Positions 55,021 through 63,354 of a stretch of 64,000 bases of DNA are shown one piece after another. Source of the stretch: Symbiodinium sp. CCMP2592 (lineage: Eukaryota; Sar; Dinophyceae; Suessiales; Symbiodiniaceae); contig CAJNDT010000494.1 of the NCBI GenBank assembly GCA_905221615.1, forward strand, positions 130,001 through 194,000, in the 5' to 3' direction. Within the stretch, counting starts at the first letter, position 1. Each line of letters starts with the position of its first letter. The position numbers and the translations under genes are program-made. A model generated the notes under the pieces. It made no database searches, was not told where the DNA came from, and saw only the letters and a program-made list of their open reading frames with translations.

Positions 55021-58000
55021 CCACCAGGCTACCTCTCGAGGATGTTTCCTTAATAGAGGATTCAGAGAAATCGTTCTTCTTGGAAGAAGCAGCTGCTGCT
55101 GATTGTTTCATTCCCTTTAGCTTTGGATTTCGATCTTCAGCAAGGAAAATAACATGTGCTCTCTGAGATGATTTGTCATCATTGTTCCTGTAGGAAGCAT
55201 CAGGGTAACCGAGGATTCTGAGATTTCCTTTCAGCGGCCAAAAACGCAGTTCTACTTCAGTAGACTTCAAAATCCTAACAAGCTTGTTCAATTCTCGAAT
55301 ATCACCGATAGTAGGCTTGGCAGCCTTACTCGCACACCGACTGAAGCGATAACAGATGTGAGCTTGAGTCCGGCTTTGTAGCCAGTTGATCTGTCCTAAA
55401 ACACTTCTGTAAGCAGTGTGCTGCTGTGGTGTGCATTGTTGCTCATTGTTGAGCTTCTTGTCAAAAACAATTTCTTCTAGAGCTTCAACAGCTAGGTTCT
55501 GATTTACTGAGATATGTGCTGGCACTGATGCTGTAGCATCCTTCCAGACTAATCTCTGTCCTACAAACATAATATCATTCGTATCTTCAGAACCTACTGC
55601 AAATTCCTTTTTGATCGATTCAATCACGGCCTTACGAAAGGTGTCATCACCGGCCATGCACAGGTCATCTACATGCAAACAGACTACTCCATGTACCTGT
55701 CTACCCTTGGCATTGTTGCCTGCTATGGGATCTAGGAGATAGTCAATCGCTGATTCCATGGTCTTTGGCTGAGACTTCTTAAGCTCAGCATCTGCTGTTG
55801 CAGACTTCTTACCATACAGAACATATGTACAGCGATCCGCACGGGTTGGCACCAGGCCATAAGACAGGAGTGCCTTATCAACGATGTTCCACCATCTTCG
55901 AGGTGCATCGTTAAGTCCATAAGCGGGTTTCTTCATCCTCGCTGCAATGTAGGGAGGATAACCTGCTTCAGGAGGAATCTGACAGATTATGTCTCTCGAC
56001 TCATCATAGGCTTCACCTTGCAGGAAAGCAGTCTTTAGGTCGATGTGTGTCAGATTCCACAGCTTGTTAGCTGCTAGTTGAATCGCTAAGCGGAAACCTG
56101 GGCGACTCGCAGCAGGACTATCAGTTTGCTGAATGTCCGTCTGTCGATCCTGGAAACCTCTCAGGACCCATCGGGCCTTGCACTTAAGGAAGTTTCCGTC
56201 CTTGTCTCTTTTTAGAGTCAGGACCCATCGACCAGTGACATATTTTCGGATGTTTCCGAGTTTCCGTGTATCGACGAGCTCAAAGACATCATTGTCTAGC
56301 CAGCTCTGATATTCTGCTGCTTTCGCTTCATCAAACTGTTTCTTCATCTCACGCTTTTCCTTGGCGGTTGCCTCCTTCCGCTGTGCCTTCTGGGTTAAAT
56401 TCGCTGAGTTCCTGAGGGAACTTAGAGATAAGGCCTTGTCCTCTTCCGTGAGAAGATCGTACTCTTCACGAATGTCAGATCGGAACCTTTTGGTGGGTTT
56501 ATACCGTGTTCGGTCTGACCTCACTCTTGATGTTACCTCTCTGATGTCTACGGGTCCGCCATGCATGTACCGAGGCAGGGAGAAAGAACCTGTGTTACTG
56601 CACAGTTTCTGTTCTTCTGTGAGAAGGATCCAGTCCTTCTCATCTACGACCAGGTCACCTTCCTCATCAGAGTAATACCTTGTGTCTTCTGACTCGGCAT
56701 CGCTCTCCGGTTCTGGTGAACAAGAGGTGTGAGGAGGAGCGGACGGTTGTCCGGGGTCGTCCGGGACCAGTTCTTCTTCAGAATCTTCTTCATCTTGTTG
56801 TAACGGAAGAATGGGTCCCTGTGGATGTGCCTTCGGTTTAGGTTTTGGTGTCGGCACCTGTGCAGGTGATTTCTGTTTGTGCGGCGAAACTTTCCTTTCC
56901 GATGAAGACCTTGGCGACACATCACCCCCCAGACGCCGAGGAGACGGAACGCGAGGAGGCGGATGCATGCGAGGCTTAGCCCGAGCAGGAGCCACGGGCT
57001 CATCGGAGGAAACGGCCGGTAGTCGCGGTGGAGGTATGGGAGGAGGAGGACGCGACGGCTGCGTGCCGGGAGGCATCGGCTGATCTGGTTCCGGCATAGA
57101 GACATCGTCAGATGTGATCCGTGAGCGATTAGTGCTCATGGGTTCTGACGGGTCTGACGGCGAAACCTCTTCGTCCGACATGATAACATCCGGCGGTGTT
57201 CGCACGGACGGTGAAGTCTTGCCGCCTGTCATCTGTAATAGCACCCCCGAGAAGGTTGATGGGTGTACCTTGTTCCAGGAAACCTGGTGCGGCAAGCAAC
57301 ACGTCATAGTCGAATTGGGCTTCTTCTTGTTCCAAAAGACAAGAACGCCATCAGTTACACTGGTGAGTGCTTTGACTGTTCCAAATGTACCTCTGTATAA
57401 AGTACACTGTTCGAAACCAGACCCTGGTAAGAGTCTTGATCTAAGGCGAGTAATGTCTGACACCAAGGCATCAAGGGACGGTGATGGTTTGGAATGATGC
57501 AATGGTAATTCAGTTTTACTCGATAAAGAATTTACTCTAGCCACAAATGATCTGATTTTCGGATCTTGCAGGAGTTTTGAATCCTTGAGAGGATTTGTTG
57601 TCAGAAGTGAATACTCCTGATCAAGAAGTTCCGAAAGTCCCTTGAGGCATTCGTCTCCAGAGTATTCTAGTATGTCTGTGACTAAAGACAGATGAGATGC
57701 ATACGCATCTCGTTTCAGGAATCTTGCCAAACACGAGGCAAAGGTCTCACAGAATTCATAAGGATACACTTGTGCGAGTTTCGTTTTAAGACCGTAGCCT
57801 TGAATACCCTTTTCGTCTCCTGGTGCAGATGTTGGAGATTTCGTTTTGGCAGAATGCCTCTGGAGAGGAATTAAAACTTGCGGTGGCAAGTTGTGCATAA
57901 AAATCGAGGATTTCGATTCATAGTATCCTGTTGGATCTTTCATGCCATAGGCCTGTATGTTACAGACCTCATAGCTGATCTTATGATTAGAAAACAGGCG

Positions 58001-60304
58001 TTTTGCTTCTGGTGAAGACCAGAGCCTGCTGTAGTATTGGTTCTCAAGAACAAAGTAACGTCCGAGCTTCATTTGGTGGTCTGCGACCGATTCACAGAAT
58101 TTTAAAACAGAAAGTCTCTTGGCAGAGCCTTTCTTCCACTGTGAGTACCAGCTAGACCACTTAGAATGGTCAGGTGACATAACAATAATAGTAGGTTCTT
58201 GTTCCTTGATGATCCTAAGAAGATTGGAGCGACCTTGCGGTTGCTCAAGATCTAGACCGCTACGCAAATCGACTGGCTGACCTACTCGCAGACCTGACAG
58301 GGCAGCTTTGTGACTCATGCGGGGAGATCCACCGTAGAGTTCTAGGAAGTCAATCTTCCCAGTGCTGGTGACCTGCCAGTGACACTCTTGATGTGGAATC
58401 GTTAGGTCTGTCGACTGCAGGGAAGCATCGAAGGTGACCATGCAGCTTGCGTGGTCAGAACCTTCTGACGTCAGAGTTTCCTCATCAGGCGCGAGAGGAA
58501 TCTCCACATCAGATGTTATGTCATAATTTTTCCTAAGTTTTGAGATATTGACACGGACGATGCGTGTTCCAAGATCCACACCTACCATGGATCCTCCGAG
58601 TTCGGAGATCACCTTACCTTTTAGCCAAGATCCATGTTTGGACCCAGTGGATCCAATCTTGGACTTATCTTCTGACCAGTAGAAAACCTTATCTCCCAAA
58701 GAGAAAGGTCCTTGGGTCATTGACAGTCTGGCTGCAAGATCTCTACGCAGATCATCAGATTGGCGTGCTTCTTGGTAAGCCCTGTTGGCAAGCTCCTTAA
58801 TGGCTCTCGCAGTGACTTCCGTATCAGTTGGATTACCTGTCAACTGATTGGGATCAGCGTTCTCTGGGGTTATAACATCTCGAGGACGCCTTCCAAAGGC
58901 CATTTCTAAAGGAGTAACTCCTCCGTAGGTAATCGAAGAGTTTCTTGCCAAACATGCTTGGCGAACGAGGTTGCCATACTTCATGGTGATTCCGTTATAC
59001 TGCTGGTCACCATCCTTCAGGATCTGAAGTATGAGCTTAATCTGATGCTTCAGCAATCTTACAGCAGCTTCGGCCCTGTTGGGCCATGGTGTTCCAGGTC
59101 CTGTTGTCACAGGCTTGATATTCTGCCGATTGTAATAAGCCTCCATTTTTGGAGTCATGAATGCTTGATCTCCAACTACAACCTTTGGGTTGATCTGAAA
59201 TTTCTCAAAGTAGTCATTCATAATCGACATTGTCGTATGTTCTTCTTTATCCTGGACTACTTCGGCAGTCAACAAGTTTGTTGCTGCATCATAGAGAATA
59301 AGAAATACTAAGCGACTATCCTTGCCGGGAATTGGAAGCTCACCGTGATCTACGAAGGTGAGATCACCGAAAGTCTCTGATCTTAAACCAGAAATCTTCG
59401 CTCTTGAAGGAGCTCTCACATGTTCCTGGCAGGCTGAACTCTTTTTGACCAGTTGGTCATATAGCTCGTATATCTCCTTTGGGATCTGTAAGGCTTTTGT
59501 GCGTCGCTTGAACTGATCCGTACTCATATGACGGTGCTTAAGGTGAAGCTTATAGAGTTCTACAGGGTCCTTAAGCTTCTCATGAATCCTGCGAAGAGCA
59601 ATGGGAAGAGATGGCGAAGGTTCTGCGACACTCTCTTCACCTGTAGGTGAGTCTGTACCAGGAGCCGGGTATTCTCTTGACTCAAGTGGTCTTACCTCCG
59701 TCCCGTCATCAGCTCCTGGGACCTTAGACTTCTCTTCAACAGGAGATTTAACCGCATATTTGCGGGATTTCTTCAGAAGGTTTATGAGACCCTTTGGAGT
59801 CTTTATCTTCGCAGGTGGAACCTCAAGTCTTACTTCTTCTGGAGGTTCATGTGGTGCAGAGGATTCTGCAGGTTTGTCCCTAGAGCCTGATGATGGTTCC
59901 GATGGTCCGGAAGGCTCAGGAACATCTCCAGATGATTCTGGTGGATCAGGTTTCTTGGCAGATGATTCTGCCGGATCAGATGAAAGAGGCTTCTTTTTGC
60001 CTGAAATCCTCTTCGGTGGTGGATCAGCTGCTCCCTCAGGTGCTCTGTCACAACCCTTGAGGTACGTGTGAGCCTTTTTCTGTCCGGCACAGGCTGGACA
60101 GCGACCTTCCGGTATCCTAGTATAAGGCTTATTGGCTCCTAGAGCAGTCTCCGTCGCACTGAACGACGTACCTGACTTAGGGAGGTACTTCCTGGTGGAA
60201 GTAAAGCCTAGAAGGTCCAATACCAAATGGTTATTGGTACTAATCGGAAGAGGGGTTTTATACAAACCGAAAGCCTCACACGTTGCTAGGTTCGCTGTTT
60301 GGAA
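54956..60304 (-). CDS. Copia pol: integrase, methyltransferase-like domain, reverse transcriptase, RNase H
   Basis: The frame is open from 60,304; positions count from 60,265. A Cys/His cluster (CPACAGQKKAHTYLKGC, residues 56-72) comes first. The integrase core has D306 (FVDHG), D366 (VVGDQAF) and E399 (PWPNRAE), followed by an SH3-like C-terminal part (VRVNISKLRK). Residues 637-745 (IDFLELYGGSPRMSHKAAL, IIVMSPDHSKW, YFVLENQY) follow the layout of a C5 cytosine methyltransferase but lack the PC catalytic motif. A long Pro/Ser-rich spacer precedes the reverse transcriptase (CKARWVLRG, DLKTAFLQGE, HVDD at 1531-1534) and RNase H (GYPDASY, D1689). Integrase before reverse transcriptase defines Ty1/copia. 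The final 25 residues are out of frame. Confidence 0.85.
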   Translation of the reverse strand, partial: FQTANLATCEAFGLYKTPLPISTNNHLVLDLLGFTSTRKYLPKSGTSFSATETALGANKPYTRIPEGRCPACAGQKKAHTYLKGCDRAPEGAADPPPKRISGKKKPLSSDPAESSAKKPDPPESSGDVPEPSGPSEPSSGSRDKPAESSAPHEPPEEVRLEVPPAKIKTPKGLINLLKKSRKYAVKSPVEEKSKVPGADDGTEVRPLESREYPAPGTDSPTGEESVAEPSPSLPIALRRIHEKLKDPVELYKLHLKHRHMSTDQFKRRTKALQIPKEIYELYDQLVKKSSACQEHVRAPSRAKISGLRSETFGDLTFVDHGELPIPGKDSRLVFLILYDAATNLLTAEVVQDKEEHTTMSIMNDYFEKFQINPKVVVGDQAFMTPKMEAYYNRQNIKPVTTGPGTPWPNRAEAAVRLLKHQIKLILQILKDGDQQYNGITMKYGNLVRQACLARNSSITYGGVTPLEMAFGRRPRDVITPENADPNQLTGNPTDTEVTARAIKELANRAYQEARQSDDLRRDLAARLSMTQGPFSLGDKVFYWSEDKSKIGSTGSKHGSWLKGKVISELGGSMVGVDLGTRIVRVNISKLRKNYDITSDVEIPLAPDEETLTSEGSDHASCMVTFDASLQSTDLTIPHQECHWQVTSTGKIDFLELYGGSPRMSHKAALSGLRVGQPVDLRSGLDLEQPQGRSNLLRIIKEQEPTIIVMSPDHSKWSSWYSQWKKGSAKRLSVLKFCESVADHQMKLGRYFVLENQYYSRLWSSPEAKRLFSNHKISYEVCNIQAYGMKDPTGYYESKSSIFMHNLPPQVLIPLQRHSAKTKSPTSAPGDEKGIQGYGLKTKLAQVYPYEFCETFASCLARFLKRDAYASHLSLVTDILEYSGDECLKGLSELLDQEYSLLTTNPLKDSKLLQDPKIRSFVARVNSLSSKTELPLHHSKPSPSLDALVSDITRLRSRLLPGSGFEQCTLYRGTFGTVKALTSVTDGVLVFWNKKKPNSTMTCCLPHQVSWNKVHPSTFSGVLLQMTGGKTSPSVRTPPDVIMSDEEVSPSDPSEPMSTNRSRITSDDVSMPEPDQPMPPGTQPSRPPPPIPPPRLPAVSSDEPVAPARAKPRMHPPPRVPSPRRLGGDVSPRSSSERKVSPHKQKSPAQVPTPKPKPKAHPQGPILPLQQDEEDSEEELVPDDPGQPSAPPHTSCSPEPESDAESEDTRYYSDEEGDLVVDEKDWILLTEEQKLCSNTGSFSLPRYMHGGPVDIREVTSRVRSDRTRYKPTKRFRSDIREEYDLLTEEDKALSLSSLRNSANLTQKAQRKEATAKEKREMKKQFDEAKAAEYQSWLDNDVFELVDTRKLGNIRKYVTGRWVLTLKRDKDGNFLKCKARWVLRGFQDRQTDIQQTDSPAASRPGFRLAIQLAANKLWNLTHIDLKTAFLQGEAYDESRDIICQIPPEAGYPPYIAARMKKPAYGLNDAPRRWWNIVDKALLSYGLVPTRADRCTYVLYGKKSATADAELKKSQPKTMESAIDYLLDPIAGNNAKGRQVHGVVCLHVDDLCMAGDDTFRKAVIESIKKEFAVGSEDTNDIMFVGQRLVWKDATASVPAHISVNQNLAVEALEEIVFDKKLNNEQQCTPQQHTAYRSVLGQINWLQSRTQAHICYRFSRCASKAAKPTIGDIRELNKLVRILKSTEVELRFWPLKGNLRILGYPDASYRNNDDKSSQRAHVIFLAEDRNPKLKGMKQSAAAASSKKNDFSESSIKETSSRGSLVDMSLTRLRQPQCPQQWQSLTH

Positions 60305-60307
60305 CTA

Positions 60308-60700
60308 CACTCTGATGGTCATTCGTTAGATTTCTCATCTGGTCACTGGAGAACAAAATGGGGACTCCTTCCCTGATCCAAAAACTTCTATGGTTGTATC
60401 TCTTCGGGGAGTGTTGTGTTTAAACCATAAGGTTACACGCTTCCCGTGATAAGAGCTTTTCACTGTCCTGCGAAAGAACTTCGTGTTCGAAGTGAAAAAA
60501 GAAGTTAACATCAATCATGCCTGGTGCATTTGGCTTTCACGGCCATTGATAAGCCTGTCCCGCAATAGCGGAACCCCAATAGCCCTAGTACAACCAGAGT
60601 CAGAATGCAAAGTTAGTGGCTCTTATCAGATTGAATCCGCTCGTGAGAGCAGCATAGGACGGTGTGCTGCAAACGGAAACACGGCATGTTTGCAGTCTCA
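60308..60700 (-). pseudogene. Copia aspartic protease region, disrupted
   Basis: On the minus strand 60,601-60,590 reads DSGC within HSDSGCTRAIG, the active-site motif of retroelement proteases (D-S/T-G). The surrounding frame has several stops, and protease-like segments (TIEVFGSGK, then SSDQMRNL) appear in different frames, so the domain is broken here. The DSGC frame is the same as both the displaced gag tail and pol, which suggests an original single gag-pol frame. Confidence 0.6.
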
Positions 60701-60750
60701 CACCTTGCCCCTTGCCCCTCGGATGTTTCCAAAAGACCTGGGCACGTAAC

Positions 60751-62379
60751 TCACTGATGAGTTGTACACGGGTTCTTGGTGCGCGCTCGGATCCGTGCCT
60801 CTACCTGATGATCCTGCTTGATTTCTTCTCTTCTTTTTCCGTGTCTTTCTTCGTGAGGCTTGCGATGCATAGTATGTATAAGACGTTTGATCGTCATAAG
60901 CGGCATAATTCCAACTGGAGTCAGTATAATAACTGTCCTCATACCATGAATGCCAGCTCGGTGCGGTGGAACTCTCATAGGCCTGTGGAGATCCAGTTTG
61001 GTCTCCTTGTAAGGAGGCAGACTTAGCTGTATCCTTACCTTTGCCTTTTGCTTTTGTACCTTTGAAGGAGCTTCCTTTATCTCCTTTGTCCTTTCCTTTT
61101 CCTTGCCTTTTCCACCTTTTCCTTTTTCCTTTCCTTTGCCTTTACCGAAATAGCTGGAATCAGTTGGATCATTTTCTGCCTGGTTGGCTCTCCCTTTTCC
61201 GCGGTATGACCTAAAACGGCCACGTCCTTTTCGCTTGCCACCCTTTGCTCTTCCCGGTGATCCGGGACTCATTCTTGGTCTTCTTCCCTTTTTGAATCTC
61301 CTTGCAACGAAGGCCTCATGGTCGTCAACTGTCCAGAAGACAGCTTCTTCATCCTCGGCGGCAAGAAAGCCTTCCTCAAGGGTGTCTTCGTCTTGAAGCC
61401 AGAATCCATCGCCTCCGTCGTATTCACCCTGATCGAGGATGAGGAAGTTTCGACCTCCGCGTTTGCGGCGTTGATCTCTCCTTCCATGGCGGTCCTTCTT
61501 GTGAGAAGTGTGCCGAATATTGGGATCCTGCATACCAGTTCTGGTCGTTGAGAACTGATCGAACATGGTCTGCCGTACTATAGGGTACGTGTAGGTCTCA
61601 ATTCGGTAACCTTGGTTGGTCAATGCTGTTACCAACCTCTCACGTTGCATCTCATTTAGGTCGGACTGCACTAGGAAGAGGAGAGCTAGGAGATTATCAT
61701 TTAGAGGAAACGCTCTTCTGTGATTATCAAGGCGTTCCTTGTTCCATGTTTCGAAGAAACGTGCGGCGTATGTGTCTCTCTCGGTTGCATCCTGTAGGCG
61801 CATGAAGGTTTGATCTGCTTGCACAGCCTGCATGAAATCCGGATGTGCATCTTCCAGAATTATCTCTGGTAAGAGATCCATCCATGAGTTTCTCACGCGC
61901 TGTAGCACGATCTCAAACTTAGCAATCCAAGTCACAAAGTCTTGGTTGCCCTTCCATGCCTTAAATAGGCCGAGGAAACGCCACAGGAAAACGTACTGTT
62001 CTCCTTTCACGAAAAATGGACGCATCTTTTTCTTGAAGTAATCTACTCCATCTGGGGCTGCAAGCCTTTCTCGGTTGAGTGATTCTTTTTGTACTGCGGC
62101 CAATCCGGAGAGCCTCGTCTTGAGAGACGGACCTCGTTTGGTGTCATCCAGCGTTGTTATGTCGCACCAGTCGTCAATCAACTGTTCATACTCAAACCAC
62201 GAGGTGGTGCCATCATAGGCAGGCGCGATCTTGGGCGTTATGCCTAATGATGCAAGCATGCGGTCAGATGTTGCATATGACTGTGCGACATAAGTGGCTG
62301 GACCTTGGGGGGTCTCTTCGTTCTCATATCCCCCGGAGGATTGGGAACTGCCGTCGGCTTCGCTATGCGAGCTCGACAT
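60751..62379 (-). CDS. Copia gag (3' end frameshifted)
   Basis: ATG at 62,379 begins MSSSHSEADGSSQSS. A helical gag-type region (about residues 45-270, WFEYEQLIDDWCDI, FFVKGEQYVFLWRFLGLFKAW) is followed by a basic RNA-binding-like tail with GKGKGKEKGKGGKGKEK. There is no CCHC knuckle in this frame; a Cys/His cluster lies at the start of the pol frame. Within a purine-only run near 61,085-61,110 the natural frame changes. The frame after it, reading KGSSFKGTKAKGKGKD and then a Tyr/Ser-rich stretch, is the one shared with protease and pol. As annotated, the last 110 or so residues are probably out of frame. Confidence 0.75.
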   Translation of the reverse strand: MSSSHSEADGSSQSSGGYENEETPQGPATYVAQSYATSDRMLASLGITPKIAPAYDGTTSWFEYEQLIDDWCDITTLDDTKRGPSLKTRLSGLAAVQKESLNRERLAAPDGVDYFKKKMRPFFVKGEQYVFLWRFLGLFKAWKGNQDFVTWIAKFEIVLQRVRNSWMDLLPEIILEDAHPDFMQAVQADQTFMRLQDATERDTYAARFFETWNKERLDNHRRAFPLNDNLLALLFLVQSDLNEMQRERLVTALTNQGYRIETYTYPIVRQTMFDQFSTTRTGMQDPNIRHTSHKKDRHGRRDQRRKRGGRNFLILDQGEYDGGDGFWLQDEDTLEEGFLAAEDEEAVFWTVDDHEAFVARRFKKGRRPRMSPGSPGRAKGGKRKGRGRFRSYRGKGRANQAENDPTDSSYFGKGKGKEKGKGGKGKEKERTKEIKEAPSKVQKQKAKVRIQLSLPPYKETKLDLHRPMRVPPHRAGIHGMRTVIILTPVGIMPLMTIKRLIHTMHRKPHEERHGKRREEIKQDHQVEARIRARTKNPCTTHQ

Positions 62380-62460
62380 TGTGCTGCCTCTTATCCGCTT
62401 GGTCAAGCGTTCGGCGAGGCCGACCGCTGGAGCGGACTTTGTGAGGCGGGCGGCCCTTTC
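62380..62460 (-). other. 5' untranslated leader of the copia element
   Basis: A short region between the primer binding site and the gag ATG. No other signal is seen. Confidence 0.5.
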
Positions 62461-62475
62461 CGGGCTCCGCTACCA
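62461..62475 (-). promoter_or_regulatory. Primer binding site, initiator-tRNA type
   Basis: Six bases inside the 5' LTR, the minus strand reads TGGTAGCGGAGCCCG. It would pair with a tRNA ending CTCCGCTACCA, whose acceptor stem would start A1:U72, the mark of eukaryotic initiator Met-tRNA. Most copia elements use initiator tRNA primers. Confidence 0.6.
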
Positions 62476-62481
62476 GAAAAC

Positions 62482-62730
62482 TGTGCCGATACACCCCCAA
62501 GGGATACTCCTTGTGAGGAGGTGTATGACCAGTTATTCCCTAAGGATCAAAGGGCAGCGCCCTGCACACGGACAGTAATTGTTTTGTCTTGCTACGCAAG
62601 GAGAGCTTGTCTTGTCTCAATATGGTAAAAACCACTGTGAGCCAATGGGCAGCGGAATGTATATGTATGAGCATGCAGCCATTGCTGTAGGTACCTGTTA
62701 GAGCTACCCCTTTAGAGGTTTATGGTTTCA
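62482..62730 (-). repeat. 5' LTR of the giant copia element
   Basis: 249 bp with TG...CA ends on the minus strand. It lacks the 3' internal region found beside the other two LTR copies and ends exactly at the C-rich tract, which fixes the LTR boundary. Confidence 0.9.
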
Positions 62731-62795
62731 CCCCCCCCTCCCTCCCCCCCTCCCCCCCTCCCCCCCCTCCCGCCCCCCCCACCCCCCCTCCCCCC
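62731..62795. repeat. C/T-rich tract between two copia copies
   Basis: About 65 bp of C runs broken by single T, G or A. It begins with CCCCC, matching the CCCCC at the other end of the element, and separates the 5' LTR of one copy from the 3' LTR of the next. Confidence 0.85.
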
Positions 62796-63044
62796 TGTGC
62801 CGATACACCCCCAAGGGATACTCCTTGTAAGGAGGTGTATGACCAGTTTATTCCCTAAGGATCAAAGGGCAGCGCCCTGCACACGGACAGTAGTTGTTTT
62901 GTCTTGCTACGCAAGGAGAGCTTGTCTTTTCTCAATATGGTAAAACCACTGTGAGCCAATGGGCAGCGGAATGTATATGTATGAGCATGCAGCCATTGCT
63001 GTAGGTACCTGTTAGAGCTACCCCTTTAGAGGTTTATGGTTTCA
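62796..63044 (-). repeat. 3' LTR of a second copia copy
   Basis: 249 bp, differing from the 46,787 LTR by one single-base gap and one substitution. It is followed (to the right) by the element's 3' internal region and last ORF. Confidence 0.9.
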
Positions 63045-63354
63045 AACAGACACTAATTTTATTTTACCGGAAGCATGGCCGCACATTCACACATATACTG
63101 TTATGCCCACTGTCACAGTTGCGGAGTTTTGGACTCATTATAAAAACAGCATATTAGGTATGCTAGGTATAGCACTGAAGTACACTGCTGAGGACACTCC
63201 ACTCATTTTGCACACACACTCATGCATGTTGGTCAGAGAGATCATCTGTACAAGATCATGTCTGGTGATGTTTTCTACATTGAATTATGCAGCCTTTCAC
63301 TTTGCTCTTGTTAGAGCTTTGTGAGTCACTGTTGTGAAACTCTGAGAATTTTTC

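Larger units (their letters stand above)
46787..62730 (-). mobile_element. Giant Ty1/copia LTR retrotransposon (about 15.9 kb)
   Basis: Near-identical LTRs, a flanking CCCCC on both sides, a tRNA-type primer binding site and the order gag, protease, integrase, reverse transcriptase, RNase H identify a Ty1/copia element. It is two to three times longer than usual because about 7 kb of extra coding sequence lies between pol and the 3' LTR, plus a methyltransferase-like region between integrase and reverse transcriptase. Frameshifts or stops in gag, protease and RNase H, and one between the last two ORFs, suggest this copy cannot move on its own. It is co-oriented with the ABC-F gene and probably lies in its intron. 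Confidence 0.9.
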
